DNA from: Chersky-840 sp963794615
GTDB lineage: Bacteria; Actinomycetota; Acidimicrobiia; Acidimicrobiales; UBA8190
Reading direction: 5' to 3'
DNA: 64,000 nucleotides
Assembly: GCA_963794615.1 (NCBI GenBank)
Contig: CAWCEP010000006.1
Coordinates: forward strand, 930,001-994,000
Part shown: one piece after another, positions 8,100-17,605 of the stretch
How the letters are laid out: each line of letters starts with the position of its first letter
Numbering within the stretch: the stretch's first letter is position 1
Notes under the pieces: generated by a model
What the model was told of the DNA's origin: nothing
The model's input: only the letters and a program-made list of their open reading frames with translations
Database searches by the model: none
Translations under genes and position numbers: made by a program

Positions 8100-9005
8100 A
8101 TGGTCGGACCGGGGTCGCCGGCCCCCACCGGACCCGAGCCGGCCCCGCCTGAGTCCGCCCCGCCCGTGTCCGCCCGGCCGGCGCCGGCCGAGCGGGCGCC
8201 CCGAGACGACATCCCCGTCACGACCACCCGCCTGCGGTTGACGATCTCCTACGACGGGGCCGGATTCCGCGGCTTCGCCGTCCAGCCCGGCCAGCGCACG
8301 GTGTCGGGCGCCCTCGGCGACGCCATCGCCGTCGTCGTCGGCCACCGGGTCGAGCTCGTGTGCGCCGGCCGCACCGATGCCGGGGTGCACGCCCGGGGCC
8401 AGGTGGTCCATGTCGACGTGCGGGAGGACGTGGACCACAGCCGCCTTCTGCGTTCGGTGAACACCCTCCTCAAGCCCGCCGTCGTGGTGCGGTCGGTCGA
8501 GGTGGCCCCACCCGGGTTCGACGCCCGCCGCTCGGCCCGGGCCCGGCGCTACCGGTACCTGATCCTCGAGGACCCGACCGGGGATCCCCTGCTGGCGCCG
8601 CTGTCGTGGCACGTGCCCGGTCCCCTCGACCTCCGAGCCATGGCGAGCGCGGCCGACGCCCTGTTGGGAGAGCACGACTTCCGGGCCTTCTGCCGGCGCG
8701 TGCCCGGGACCGAGGCGGGCACCCCCATCCGGCGGCGGGTGCTCGACGCCCGATTCGGCGAGGTCCCGCTCCGTGCCGGCGAGTTCGGCCCCGACGCCCG
8801 GCTGCTGCGCTTCGACATCGAAGCCACGTCGTTCTGCCACCAGATGGTGCGTTCGGTGGTGGGGACGCTGGTCGAGGTGGGTCGGGGGCGCCGCCGGGCT
8901 TCCGACGTCAACTGGCTCCTCCAGAGCGGCGACCGGTCCCGGGTCGGTGGCGTCATCGCCCCGCCCCACGGGTTGTGCCTGGTCGGCGTGGACTACGACC
9001 GGTGA
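8100..9005 (+). CDS. truA: tRNA pseudouridine(38-40) synthase TruA
   Basis: TruA isomerises uridines 38-40 in the tRNA anticodon arm. The catalytic Asp is in AGRTDAGVHARGQVVHVDV. Other motifs are LTISYDGAGFRGFAVQPGQR and SFCHQMVRSVVGTLVEVGRG. The ATG at 8100 is preceded by GAGGAGGGG. It gives 301 residues with a Pro/Ala-rich extension of about 40 residues before the conserved domain. A shorter start cannot be excluded, but none has a good ribosome binding site. Confidence 0.94.
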   Translation: MVGPGSPAPTGPEPAPPESAPPVSARPAPAERAPRDDIPVTTTRLRLTISYDGAGFRGFAVQPGQRTVSGALGDAIAVVVGHRVELVCAGRTDAGVHARGQVVHVDVREDVDHSRLLRSVNTLLKPAVVVRSVEVAPPGFDARRSARARRYRYLILEDPTGDPLLAPLSWHVPGPLDLRAMASAADALLGEHDFRAFCRRVPGTEAGTPIRRRVLDARFGEVPLRAGEFGPDARLLRFDIEATSFCHQMVRSVVGTLVEVGRGRRRASDVNWLLQSGDRSRVGGVIAPPHGLCLVGVDYDR

Positions 9006-9032
9006 TCCTCGGGCCGACGGCGGCAACGCCGT

Positions 9033-9061
9033 TTGCCCGGGCCTCCCCCAGCGCCTAACGT
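9033..9061 (+). promoter_or_regulatory. Promoter for rplM-rpsI
   Basis: TTGCCC at 9033-9038 and TAACGT at 9056-9061 are separated by exactly 17 bp. The same -35 hexamer and spacing precede groES, which strengthens both calls. The transcript would start near 9068 and carry a leader of about 110 bases. Confidence 0.6.
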
Positions 9062-9067
9062 TGTCCG

Positions 9068-9178
9068 CTGGCTTCGTGCAGGAGCTGCCCGTTTGCACGG
9101 GTGGCCCGGCGGCCGGCACCCGAGCCGGGAGGTGTCGTGACGCCTGTCGGAGCCCGGGACACAAGACGAGGATCCTGC
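9068..9178 (+). promoter_or_regulatory. Structured leader of rplM
   Basis: The leader between the predicted transcription start and the GTG of rplM contains two short hairpins: CCCGT-TTGC-ACGGG (9087-9100) and CCGGC-ACCCGA-GCCGG nearby at about 9113-9128. L13 leaders that mediate autoregulation are known in bacteria, so this may be one. That role is inferred from position and folding only. Confidence 0.35.
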
Positions 9179-9628
9179 GTGCGCACCTTTTCCCCTAAAG
9201 CTGACGACATCACCCGGTCCTGGCACGTCATCGACGCCAAGGGCATGGTGCTGGGGCGACTGGCCACCGAGGTGGCCTCGCGCCTGCGGGGCAAGCACAA
9301 GCCGATCTTCGCACCCCACATCGACACCGGTGACCACATCGTGGTCGTGAACGCGGCGAAGGTCGTGCTCACCTCGGACAAGTCCGAGAAGAAGTTCGTC
9401 TACCACCACAGCGGGTATCCCGGTGGGCTCACCAAGAAGAAGTACGGAGACCTGCTGTCGGAGCGCCCCGAAGAGGTCGTGCGCCGGGCCGTCCGGGGCA
9501 TGCTGCCCCGCACCCGCCTGGGTCGCCAGCAGCTGCTCAAGTTGAAGGTGTACGCCGGGCCCGACCATCCCCACCAGGCCCAGCAGCCCGAGCCCCTCGA
9601 CGTGCCCGGCGCCCGGGCACCGTCATGA
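9179..9628 (+). CDS. rplM: 50S ribosomal protein L13
   Basis: L13 is an early-assembling large-subunit protein. The GTG at 9179 yields MRTFSPKADDITRSWHVIDA, which matches the family N-terminus exactly, so longer in-frame starts are rejected. LGRLATEVASRLRGKHKPIF, GDHIVVVNAAKVVLTSDKSE and VRRAVRGMLPRTRLGRQQL follow. The chain is 149 residues. It is co-transcribed with rpsI from its own promoter. Confidence 0.97.
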   Translation: MRTFSPKADDITRSWHVIDAKGMVLGRLATEVASRLRGKHKPIFAPHIDTGDHIVVVNAAKVVLTSDKSEKKFVYHHSGYPGGLTKKKYGDLLSERPEEVVRRAVRGMLPRTRLGRQQLLKLKVYAGPDHPHQAQQPEPLDVPGARAPS

Positions 9629-9680
9629 CCCGCACGGTCGGGGCCGTGTGCCCCGAGTCCGAGAGACAGGAACCGAGAAC

Positions 9681-10091
9681 GTGACGACGAAGGTCAAGCT
9701 GGGCACGCCGCTGTGCCAGAACACCGGCCGGCGCAAGGGGGCGGTGGCCCGCGTCAGGATCCGACCGGGCCAGGGCAAGATCACCATCAACCGTCGCGCC
9801 TTCGACGACTACTTCAGCTCCGCCACCCATCGCATGGTCGTGACCGAGCCGCTGCGGGTCACCAACCTGGCCGAGGGTTACGACATCGACGCCACCATCG
9901 CCGGCGGTGGTGTGTCGGGACAGGCCGGCGCCATGCGCCTCGGGATCTCCCGTTCGCTCGTCGAGCTCAATCCCGAGCTGCGTGCCATCCTCAAGAAGGC
10001 CGGCCTCCTCACTCGCGACGCCCGCGAGAAGGAGAGCAAGAAGTACGGCCTCAAGAAGGCCCGCAAGGCACCGCAGTACTCCAAGCGGTAG
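9681..10091 (+). CDS. rpsI: 30S ribosomal protein S9
   Basis: S9 has a long C-terminal tail that reaches the P-site tRNA. The product of 136 residues contains NTGRRKGAVARVRIRPGQGK, VTNLAEGYDIDATIAGGGVS, GQAGAMRLGISRSLVELNPE and the basic end KKYGLKKARKAPQYSKR. The GTG at 9681 was chosen because conserved sequence begins just after it. glmM starts only 6 bases after the stop. Confidence 0.97.
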   Translation: MTTKVKLGTPLCQNTGRRKGAVARVRIRPGQGKITINRRAFDDYFSSATHRMVVTEPLRVTNLAEGYDIDATIAGGGVSGQAGAMRLGISRSLVELNPELRAILKKAGLLTRDAREKESKKYGLKKARKAPQYSKR

Positions 10092-10097
10092 CCGGTC

Positions 10098-11460
10098 GTG
10101 GGGCTGCGGTTCGGCACGGACGGCATCCGCGGCGTCGCCAACGCAGAGTTGGGTGCCGAGCTGGTCATGGCGCTGGGGCGCGCCGCGGCCCGGGCCCTCC
10201 CCGCCTTCTGTTTCCTGGTGGGACGCGACACGAGGCGCTCGGGCCCTCTGCTCCAGGCGGCGCTGTCGGCCGGGATGGCGAGCGAAGGAGCCGACGTCGT
10301 CGACGTGGGCGTGCTGCCCACGCCCGGCGTGGCGTGGTTGTCGGCGCAGCGCGGCTACCCGGCCGCCGTCGTCTCGGCCTCGCACAATCCCTTTCCCGAC
10401 AACGGCATCAAGCTCTTCGCGCGCCGGCGGGGTCAAGCTGCCCGATCCCACCGAGGCTGCCATCGAGGACGAGCTCGTGCGGGTGCTGGCCTCGGGAGGC
10501 CCACCGTCGCGCCCCCCGGTCGCCCACGGGGTGGGGAAGCTGGTGGCAGAGCCCGAGGCGCGCCACGGCTATGTCGACCACCTCGTCGCCGTGCTCGAAG
10601 GGCGTGACCTCACCGGCATGCGGGTCGTCGTCGACTGCGCCAACGGCGCTGCCTCCGCCGTGGCGCCCGAGGTCCTCGTGCGCCTGGGCGCCGACGTGCA
10701 CGCCATCGCCAACGAGCCCGACGGCGCCAACATCAACGACGGCTGCGGTTCGACGCACCCCGAATCGCTGGCGGCCGAGGTCCTCTCGCGCGGCGCGCAT
10801 CTCGGCCTCGCGCTCGACGGAGACGCCGACCGGTTGCTGGCCGTGGACCACACCGGGGCGCTCACCACGGGGGACGAGCTGGTGTCGTTGTTCGCCACCG
10901 ACCTGGCCGGCCGGGGCAAGCTCGCCGGGAACACCGTCGTCGTCACCGTCATGACCAACCTCGGCTTCCGCCTGGCCATGGCCGAGCGGGGCATTGCGGT
11001 GCGAGAGACCCAGGTGGGCGACCGGTACGTGCTCGAGGCGCTCAACGCCGAGGGGCTGAGCCTGGGCGGCGAGCAGTCGGGCCACATCGTGTTTCCGGAA
11101 CTGGCCACGACGGGCGACGGGGTGCTCACCGGCGTGTTGTTGCTCGACCTCGTCAAGCGGGCGGGGACGCCCCTGGCGGAGTTGGCGCACGACTCGATGC
11201 AACGGCTTCCCCAAGTGCTGCTCAACGTGGCCGCGCCCCGACCCGACCAGACCGTGGCCGCGCCTGCGGTCCAGGCCGAAGTCGCCGCCGTGGAGATCGA
11301 GCTCGCCGGGCGCGGGCGCGTGCTGTTGCGGGCCAGCGGCACCGAGCCCCTCGTCCGGGTCATGGTGGAGGCCGAGGACGAGGCGGCCGCCCACGCCGCG
11401 GCGCGACGCCTGTGTGCGGTCGTGGAGAAGACACTCGTCGCGTCCTCGTCCTCCGAGTAG
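10098..11460 (+). CDS. glmM: Phosphoglucosamine mutase (one-base frameshift near 10420)
   Basis: GlmM converts glucosamine-6-phosphate to glucosamine-1-phosphate for UDP-GlcNAc and peptidoglycan synthesis. The start is LRFGTDGIRGVANAELGAEL. The catalytic phosphoserine is in VSASHNPFPDNGIKLF, the metal loop is LALDGDADRLLAVD, and the C-terminal phosphate-binding motif is LLRASGTEPLVRVMVEA. The frame changes after IKLFA (about 10419-10423), where one extra base sits in a GCGCGCC stretch. The second half resumes at AGGVKLPDPTEAAIEDEL. Corrected length is 453 residues, the family norm, so a sequence error is likely. Confidence 0.93.
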
Positions 11461-11551
11461 GGAGCCCCTGGGCAGGAGAGCTGGGCACGACGAGCGGTCA
11501 ACGATGGCGCCCGGGCGCCCGAGCCGTACCCGCCCGAGCCCGGCGACCCCG

Positions 11552-11557
11552 TAGCCT
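11552..11557 (+). promoter_or_regulatory. -10 box of glmS, leaderless type
   Basis: TAGCCT ends 8 bases before the glmS ATG, and no Shine-Dalgarno sequence intervenes. The transcript is predicted to start at the ATG. Confidence 0.5.
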
Positions 11558-11565
11558 GGGAACCC

Positions 11566-13435
11566 ATGTGCGGCATCATCGGAGCCACCGGCGGGGGCGA
11601 GGTCCTAGGTGTCCTGCTCCAGGGCCTCGAACGCCTCGAATACCGGGGCTATGACTCGGCGGGCGTGGCCCTGCAGTCCGATGGCGTCCTGTGGCGGGCC
11701 CGGGCCGCCACCGGGACGTGTTCACTCGACGACCTCCGCAAGGTCGTCGAGGAAGGCCCCGGTGCGGTGGCGGCGGGGATCGGCCACACCCGGTGGGCCA
11801 CCCACGGACATCCCACCGAGTCCAATGCCCATCCCATCCTCGACTGCACCGGTGACGTCGCCGTGGTGCACAACGGCATCATCGAGAACTGGCGGGAGCT
11901 GGCCGAGCAGCTGCGTGTCGAGGGACACACCTTCGTGTCCGCCACCGACACCGAGGTCATCGCCCATCTCGTCGAGCGGGAGCTCTCGGGCGGGGCATCG
12001 CTCGCCGACGCCTTGCGGGCCACGCTGCGCGAGGTGCGGGGCGCGTTCGCCCTGGCCGTCATGTGCGCCGGCGAGCCCGGCACCATCGTGGCCGGGCGCC
12101 GGGTCTCACCGCTGATCATCGGCATGGGAGAGGGCGACGGCGAGGGTGGGTCGGGCGAGGGCCTGCTCGCCTCGGACATCCCGGCGCTGCTCGGCCGCAC
12201 GCGACGGTTCTGGGTCCTCGATGACGATCAGGTCGTGGAGCTGCGTCCCGGTTCGATGCGCGTCACCACCCTGCAGGGCAAGGAGGTCGAGCCCAAAGAG
12301 CTCCACGTCGAGTGGGATCTCGAGGCCGCCGAGAAGGGCGGCTACCCCGACTTCATGGGCAAGGAGATCCACGAGCAACCCCGCGCCATCGCCGACACCC
12401 TCCTCGGGCGGCTCCGGCCCGACGGCACGGTGGAGCTCGACGAGTTCCGCATCACCGACGACGAGCTGCGCCAGGTCGACAAGGTGTTCGTGGTCGCGTG
12501 CGGTTCGAGCTACCACGCCGGCATGGTGGCCAAGTACGCCATCGAGCGCCTGGCCCGGCTGCCCACCGAGATCGACATCGCGTCGGAGTTCCGGTACCGC
12601 GATCCCGTCCTCGACGCACGCACCCTGGTCGTCGGGGTCAGCCAGTCGGGAGAGACGATCGACACCCTCCAGGCCATGCGCGAGGCCCGGCAGTGGGACG
12701 CCAAGATCATGGTCATCTCCAACGTGGTGGACTCGTCCATGGCGCGCGAGGCCGACGGCGTCCTCTACACGCGCGCCGGCCCCGAGGTGGGGGTCGCCGC
12801 CACCAAGACGCACCTGACCCAGGTGGTGGCGCTCGAGCTCCTGGCGCTGTACCTGGCCCAGCTGCGCGGGACTCGTGGAGCCCGCCGACGCCCGCGTCTT
12901 GTTCGCCGACCTGGCCAAGCTGCCCGAGCTCGTCCAGCGGTCGCTGTCGGACGAGCGCGACTCCGAGGTGGCCGAGATCGCGGCCAAGTTCATCGACACC
13001 CGTGACTTCTTCTTCCTGGGCCGCCACGTCGGGTTCCCCGTCGCGCTCGAGGGCGCGCTGAAGCTCAAGGAGATCTCCTACGTCCGGGCCGAGGGCTACC
13101 CGGCCGGGGAGCTCAAGCACGGCCCCATCGCCCTGATCGAGCCCGGCACCGTCGTCGTCGGGGTGGCCACCCGCACGCACCTGTGGGACAAGATGATGGG
13201 CAACATCGCCGAGGTGCGCGCCCGGGGCGCCACCGTCGTGCTCGTCGCCAACGAGGGCGACAAGGACACCGCGTCGCAGGCCGACGAGGTCCTATGGGTC
13301 CCCGAGACCCACCCGCTCTTCGCCCCCGTGGTCGACGTCGTGCCCCTCCAACTCTTCGCGTACCACATCGCCCGGTTGCACGGTCACAACGTCGACCGGC
13401 CCCGCAACCTGGCCAAGACCGTCACGGTGGAGTGA
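11566..13435 (+). CDS. glmS: Glutamine-fructose-6-phosphate aminotransferase (one-base frameshift near 12868)
   Basis: GlmS makes glucosamine-6-phosphate, the substrate feeding GlmM next door. The N-terminal glutaminase begins MCGIIGATGGGEVLGVLL, with Cys2 as nucleophile. Two SIS sugar-isomerase domains follow (VVACGSSYHAGMVAKYAIER with SQSGETIDTLQAMREARQ; later GRHVGFPVALEGALKLKEIS). The end (HGHNVDRPRNLAKTVTVE) is the family C-terminus. The frame shifts at LAQLRG because of an extra G in a GGG run at 12868-12870, then continues LVEPADARVLFADLAKL. Corrected length is 622 residues. There is no room for a glmS ribozyme in the 105-bp upstream gap. Confidence 0.94.
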
Positions 13436-13866
13436 GCCCACCCCGCGGCGACCTCGGCGTGGGGGGTGTCGCCGGCATCGGCGTCGACGCCGTCGACGTG
13501 GCCCGATTCCGTCGTGTCATGGCGCGCCGTCCCGGTATCGTGCACCGCCTCTTCACCGACACCGAGCGCGCCTACGCCGAGACGAGCCGCGATCCCGGGC
13601 CCCGCCTGGCCGTGCGCTTCGCCGCCAAGGAGGCGGTGCTCAAGGCGCTCGGGGTGGGCGTCGGGGCGGCCGGCTTCCGCGACGTCGAGGTGACCCGAGC
13701 CGACAACGGCGCACCGGGCCTGGTGCTGTCGGGCCGGGCCGAGGCGTTGAGCGTCGGACGGGGGGTACGGCGCTGGCACGTGTCGCTGACCCACACCGAT
13801 ACCGTCGCCGTCGCCACCGTGGTGGCCGAAGGCCCCCTGCCCCTGGGTGACGGGCCCGTCCCATGA
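13432..13866 (+). CDS. acpS: Holo-[acyl-carrier-protein] synthase
   Basis: AcpS transfers 4'-phosphopantetheine from CoA to acyl carrier protein. The magnesium-binding Asp is in AGIGVDAVDVARFRRVM and the second motif is RFAAKEAVLKALGVG. The GTG at 13432 overlaps the glmS stop (GTGA) and gives 144 residues, slightly long for the family. An alternative GTG at 13459 would give 135. The domain otherwise ends normally (WHVSLTHTDTVAVATVVAEG). Confidence 0.9.
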   Translation: MSPPRGDLGVGGVAGIGVDAVDVARFRRVMARRPGIVHRLFTDTERAYAETSRDPGPRLAVRFAAKEAVLKALGVGVGAAGFRDVEVTRADNGAPGLVLSGRAEALSVGRGVRRWHVSLTHTDTVAVATVVAEGPLPLGDGPVP

Positions 13867-13876
13867 GGCCCGCGCC

Positions 13877-15259
13877 ATGAGGCCTGTGCTGCGAGTCGTC
13901 GAGATGCGCGCCGTCGACGCCGCCGCGCTCAAGGAGGTCTCGGAGCAGACCCTGGTCGAGCGGGCCGGGGCGGCGGTGGCGACATGGGCGGTGCGCATGC
14001 TCGGGGGCACCTACGGCCGCCACGTCGTGGTGGTGGCCGGCAAGGGCAACAACGGAGCGGACGGCAAGGTGGCCGCGGCCCGGCTCCGGCGGCGCGGCGC
14101 CCGCGTCAGGGTCGTCGACGCCCATGACGCCCCCGACCGCATCGGGCCGGACGGGACCGTCGACCTCGTGATCGACGCCGCCTACGGCACGGGGTTCCGG
14201 GGCACCTACCGTGCTCCCGCGGTGGCCGCCGGCGTGCCCGTGCTCGCCGTCGACATTCCGTCCGGGGTGGACGGCGACAGCGGCGAAGCGTGCGGCGAGC
14301 CCTTGCGCGCCGATGTGACGGTCACGTTCGCCGCGCTCAAGACCGGTCTCGTCCAAGGTGACGGCGCCCTGCTGGCCGGTCACGTCGTGGTGGCGGACAT
14401 CGGCCTCGACGTGAGCGGGGCGGCCATGTGGGTCATCGAGGACGCGGACGTGGCCCGGTTGCTGGCGCCGCGTGGGCGCGATGCCCACAAGTGGCGCTCG
14501 GCGGTGGCCGTGGTGGCGGGATCGCCGGGCATGACGGGCGCGGCCGGTCTGTGCACGCGCGCCGCCTACCGCGCCGGGGCGGGCATGGTCCGGCTCGGCA
14601 TCCCGGGGGGAGATCCTGCCGACCTCCCCGTGAGCGAGGCCGTCGGCGCGTCGCTCCCGCAACACGGGTGGGCCGCCGACGCGCTCGCCATGTCGCAACG
14701 GTGCCGGGCCCTCGTCGTCGGCCCCGGGCTCGGTCGAGCCGACTCCACCGTGAGCGATGTGCGCGCCGTCGTCGCCGGGGCCACCACCCCCATGGTCGTG
14801 GACGCCGACGGCCTCTATGCCCTCGGCACCGGGGACGAGATCGGTGCCGTGGTGCGTGCCGGTCCCGGCCCGGCGACGGTCCTCACCCCCCACGACGGGG
14901 AGTTCGCCCGCCTGGCCGGTGCCCCCCCGGGAGCCGACCGGATCGCGGCGGCCGGGGGCCTGGCCCGCGCCTGCGACGCGGTCGTCTTGCTGAAGGGGCC
15001 CACGACGGTGGTGGTCGAGCCCGGTGGCCGGGTGTTGTTGGCCATGGCCGGCTCACCCCGGTTGGCCACGGCCGGCACCGGCGACGTGCTGTCGGGGGCG
15101 ATCGGGGCGTTCATCGCCCGCGGCGTGGATCCGCACCACGCCGCCGCGCTGGCCGCCCACGTGCACGGTCGCGCCGCCGACCTCGGCCCCGCCGAGGGCC
15201 TGGTGGCGGGCGATCTCGCCGATCTCCTGGGCCGATGGCTGTCGGAGATCCGCCGATGA
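13877..15259 (+). CDS. nnr: Bifunctional NAD(P)HX epimerase / ADP-dependent dehydratase
   Basis: This enzyme repairs hydrated NADH and NADPH. The N-terminal YjeF_N epimerase domain (about residues 1-200) shows VVVVAGKGNNGADGKVAAAR and DIPSGVDGDSGEA. The C-terminal ribokinase-like dehydratase domain (about 210-455) shows VVAGSPGMTGAAGL, VDADGLYALG, LTPHDGEFARLAG and LATAGTGDVLSGAIGAFIAR. The ATG at 13877 gives 460 residues. An in-frame ATG at 13847 is possible, but it overlaps acpS. The stop overlaps the alr ATG. Confidence 0.93.
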   Translation: MRPVLRVVEMRAVDAAALKEVSEQTLVERAGAAVATWAVRMLGGTYGRHVVVVAGKGNNGADGKVAAARLRRRGARVRVVDAHDAPDRIGPDGTVDLVIDAAYGTGFRGTYRAPAVAAGVPVLAVDIPSGVDGDSGEACGEPLRADVTVTFAALKTGLVQGDGALLAGHVVVADIGLDVSGAAMWVIEDADVARLLAPRGRDAHKWRSAVAVVAGSPGMTGAAGLCTRAAYRAGAGMVRLGIPGGDPADLPVSEAVGASLPQHGWAADALAMSQRCRALVVGPGLGRADSTVSDVRAVVAGATTPMVVDADGLYALGTGDEIGAVVRAGPGPATVLTPHDGEFARLAGAPPGADRIAAAGGLARACDAVVLLKGPTTVVVEPGGRVLLAMAGSPRLATAGTGDVLSGAIGAFIARGVDPHHAAALAAHVHGRAADLGPAEGLVAGDLADLLGRWLSEIRR

Positions 15260-16479
15260 GCCGGGCCGAGGTCAATGCCATCGCCGGCACGAGGACGACA
15301 CCGGTGGGGTCGCGCCCGGCGTGGGCGGAGATCGACCTCGGTGCGGTGCGCCACAATGCGTCGCTACTGCAGCGGGTGGCGGCGCCGGCCGCCTTGTGCG
15401 CCGTGGTCAAAGCCGACGCCTACGGGCACGGGGCGCTCCCCGTCGCCCGGGCCGCGCTCGAAGGGGGCGCGACATGGTTGGCGGTGGCGACGCCCGAAGA
15501 GGGCGTGGCCCTGCTCGATGCCGGCATCGAGGCGCCCGTGCTCGTGCTGTCGGAGCCCCCCGCCGAGTCGATGGCGGACGTCGTGGGGCACGGGCTCACC
15601 TTGACGCTGTATTCGCGCTCCGGGGTGCGGGCCGCGGGAGCGGCCGCGGCGCGCGCCGGCGTCGTCACCGACGTCCATGTGAAGGTCGACACCGGGATGC
15701 ACCGGGTGGGCGCCGCGCCCGACGAGGTGCTCGAGATCGTGACGGCGGTGGCGGCGGAGCCGTATCTTCGCTTCGCCGCCCTGTGGACCCACTTCCCGGT
15801 GGCCGACGGCATCGGGAGCGAAGACCGGTCCTTCACCGAGACGCAGCTCCGACGCCTCGAGGCGTCCCGTGACCTCCTGGCGCGCGCCGGGTATCGGCCC
15901 CCCATGGTCCACGCCGCCAATTCGGCCGGGGCGGTGGCGTACGCAGCGTCGCGACTCGACATGGTCCGGTGCGGCATCGCGTTGTACGGGGTATCGCCGT
16001 TCCCGGTCCTCGACGCCGTCTTCGCCGCGGTGATGGCCGACACCGGGGCAGCTGCGCTGCGGCCGGTGTTGTCGTGGCGCGCCAAGGTGACCCTCGCACG
16101 CCGGCTCGACGCCGACGAACGGCCCTCCTACGGCCGCCTCTACGGCCTCGACGCCGCCTCGACGGTGGCCACCGTCCCGCTCGGCTACGCCGACGGCGTG
16201 CCCCGGCGCTATTTCACCAACGGCGGAGCCGTCCTCATCGGGGGGAGGCGTCGCCGGCTGGCCGGGATGGTCACGATGGACCAGATCGTGGTGGACTGCG
16301 GCCCGGAACAAGACGTGGCCGTCGGTGACGACGTGGTCCTCATCGGCGAGCAAGGGGACGAGTCGATGACGGCCGGGGACTGGGCCGGGGTGCTCGGGAC
16401 CATCGCCCACGAGGTGTTCTGCGGCATCGGGCCCCGGGTGCCGCGTGTGGTCGTCGACGGGGAGGACGCCGATGCGTGA
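15256..16479 (+). CDS. alr: Alanine racemase
   Basis: Alr supplies D-alanine for peptidoglycan and is PLP dependent. The PLP lysine is in CAVVKADAYGHGALPVAR. The catalytic tyrosine of the second half is in TVPLGYADGVPRRYFTNG. VKVDTGMHRVGAAPDEVLE and MVTMDQIVVDCG are further family motifs. Length is 407 residues with a short N-terminal extension. The ATG overlaps the nnr stop (ATGA), and the next gene starts 8 bases before this one ends. Confidence 0.95.
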   Translation: MSRAEVNAIAGTRTTPVGSRPAWAEIDLGAVRHNASLLQRVAAPAALCAVVKADAYGHGALPVARAALEGGATWLAVATPEEGVALLDAGIEAPVLVLSEPPAESMADVVGHGLTLTLYSRSGVRAAGAAAARAGVVTDVHVKVDTGMHRVGAAPDEVLEIVTAVAAEPYLRFAALWTHFPVADGIGSEDRSFTETQLRRLEASRDLLARAGYRPPMVHAANSAGAVAYAASRLDMVRCGIALYGVSPFPVLDAVFAAVMADTGAAALRPVLSWRAKVTLARRLDADERPSYGRLYGLDAASTVATVPLGYADGVPRRYFTNGGAVLIGGRRRRLAGMVTMDQIVVDCGPEQDVAVGDDVVLIGEQGDESMTAGDWAGVLGTIAHEVFCGIGPRVPRVVVDGEDADA

Positions 16480-17563
16480 GAAGCGACCGCTCTACCGGAG
16501 CCGGGTCGTCCAGGGCGTGGCCGCCGGCACCGGCGCGGCGCTGGCCGCGGGGTGGGCGGCCCAGCACCGGATCGTGGCCCGGACCCGATCGACTCCCGAC
16601 GACATCGCGGCGGAGGGTCTCACCGTTCCCGACGACTGCACGCACCATGTCGTCGACGCCGACGACGGCGCCCGGCTCCACGTCATCGAGCGCGGGGCGG
16701 GCCCACCGGTGGTGTTGCTCCACGGGTTCATGTTGAGCAGCGCCCTGTGGGCGCACCAGCTGCGCGACCTCGCCGGGCACCACCGTGTCATCGCACCGGA
16801 CCTGCGGGGTCACGGCTCGTCGCGGCCCGGGGAGGCGGGCTTCTCCATGGTCGACACCGCCGGCGTGGTGGACGAGCTGCGCGCCGAGGTCCGCATGGCG
16901 AAGTCCCAACAGGGCTCGCCGGCCGTGCGCCGCATGGCCATGGACGTGCGCAGCGTGCTCGAGGCACTCGACGTCGAGCACGCCCTGGTGGTGGGGCACT
17001 CCATGGGCGGGATGGTGGCCCTCCAGCTCGCCCACGACACGCCGGCCGACGCCCTGCGCCGCCGGGTGGGGGCGATGGCGTTGGTGTCGACGACGGGGGG
17101 CCCCTTCGCACGGCTGCCCGGCTTCGGGGGCATGGCGCGCCTGGCCGGCCCGGTCTCGGCCCGGGCCATGGGACTGGCCGACCGGTGGGGGGTCCGCACC
17201 GTGGCGTCACAGGACGTGCGGTGGTGGCTCACCCGTGTCGGGTTCGGGGCCGATGCCCCTCCGGCCCAGGTCCGTTTCGTCGAGGGGCTCCACCTGGCGA
17301 CGTCGCCGAGCACCGTCGCCGAATTGCTGCCCGCCCTCGCGTTGTTCGACCTGTCGAGATGGCTCGGGTCCCTCGATCTCCCCGTGCTCGTCGTCGTCGG
17401 TTCCAACGACCGTCTCACGCCTCCCCGCCATGCCCTGCGCACGGCGGCGGCCCTGCCCCATTCGGAGCTGGTGGAGCTCCCCCGGTGCGGGCACATGCCC
17501 ATGATCGAGCGTCGCCGCGAGTTCACCCGACTGATCGAGGAGTTCGCCGTCAAGATCGGGTGA
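16472..17563 (+). CDS. Alpha/beta hydrolase
   Basis: This is a serine hydrolase of the alpha/beta fold with unknown substrate. The nucleophile elbow GHSMGG, the acid in VVGSNDRLTPP and the His in LPRCGHMPMIERR form a full triad. The oxyanion loop VVLLHGFMLSS and the motif DLRGHGSS are present. A short hydrophobic, Ala/Gly-rich segment near residues 10-30 may anchor it to the membrane. GGGGAGGA precedes the ATG at 16472. A hydrolase at this place between alr and tsaE is common in actinobacteria, but its role is not known to me. Confidence 0.88.
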   Translation: MREKRPLYRSRVVQGVAAGTGAALAAGWAAQHRIVARTRSTPDDIAAEGLTVPDDCTHHVVDADDGARLHVIERGAGPPVVLLHGFMLSSALWAHQLRDLAGHHRVIAPDLRGHGSSRPGEAGFSMVDTAGVVDELRAEVRMAKSQQGSPAVRRMAMDVRSVLEALDVEHALVVGHSMGGMVALQLAHDTPADALRRRVGAMALVSTTGGPFARLPGFGGMARLAGPVSARAMGLADRWGVRTVASQDVRWWLTRVGFGADAPPAQVRFVEGLHLATSPSTVAELLPALALFDLSRWLGSLDLPVLVVVGSNDRLTPPRHALRTAAALPHSELVELPRCGHMPMIERRREFTRLIEEFAVKIG

Positions 17564-17592
17564 CGGCGGGCGGCTCCGCCCGCCCCCGGCGA

Positions 17593-17598
17593 TACCAT
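17593..17598 (+). promoter_or_regulatory. -10 box of the uracil-DNA glycosylase gene
   Basis: TACCAT contains the ATG at 17597 and ends 7 bases before the GTG at 17606. This favours GTG as a leaderless start and argues against the ATG. Confidence 0.45.
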
Positions 17599-17605
17599 GC
17601 GGCCG

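Noticed and set aside
11461..11565. glmS ribozyme in the glmS leader
   Set aside because: Only 105 bp separate glmM and glmS, a -10 box lies right before the ATG, and no ribozyme core sequence is recognisable.
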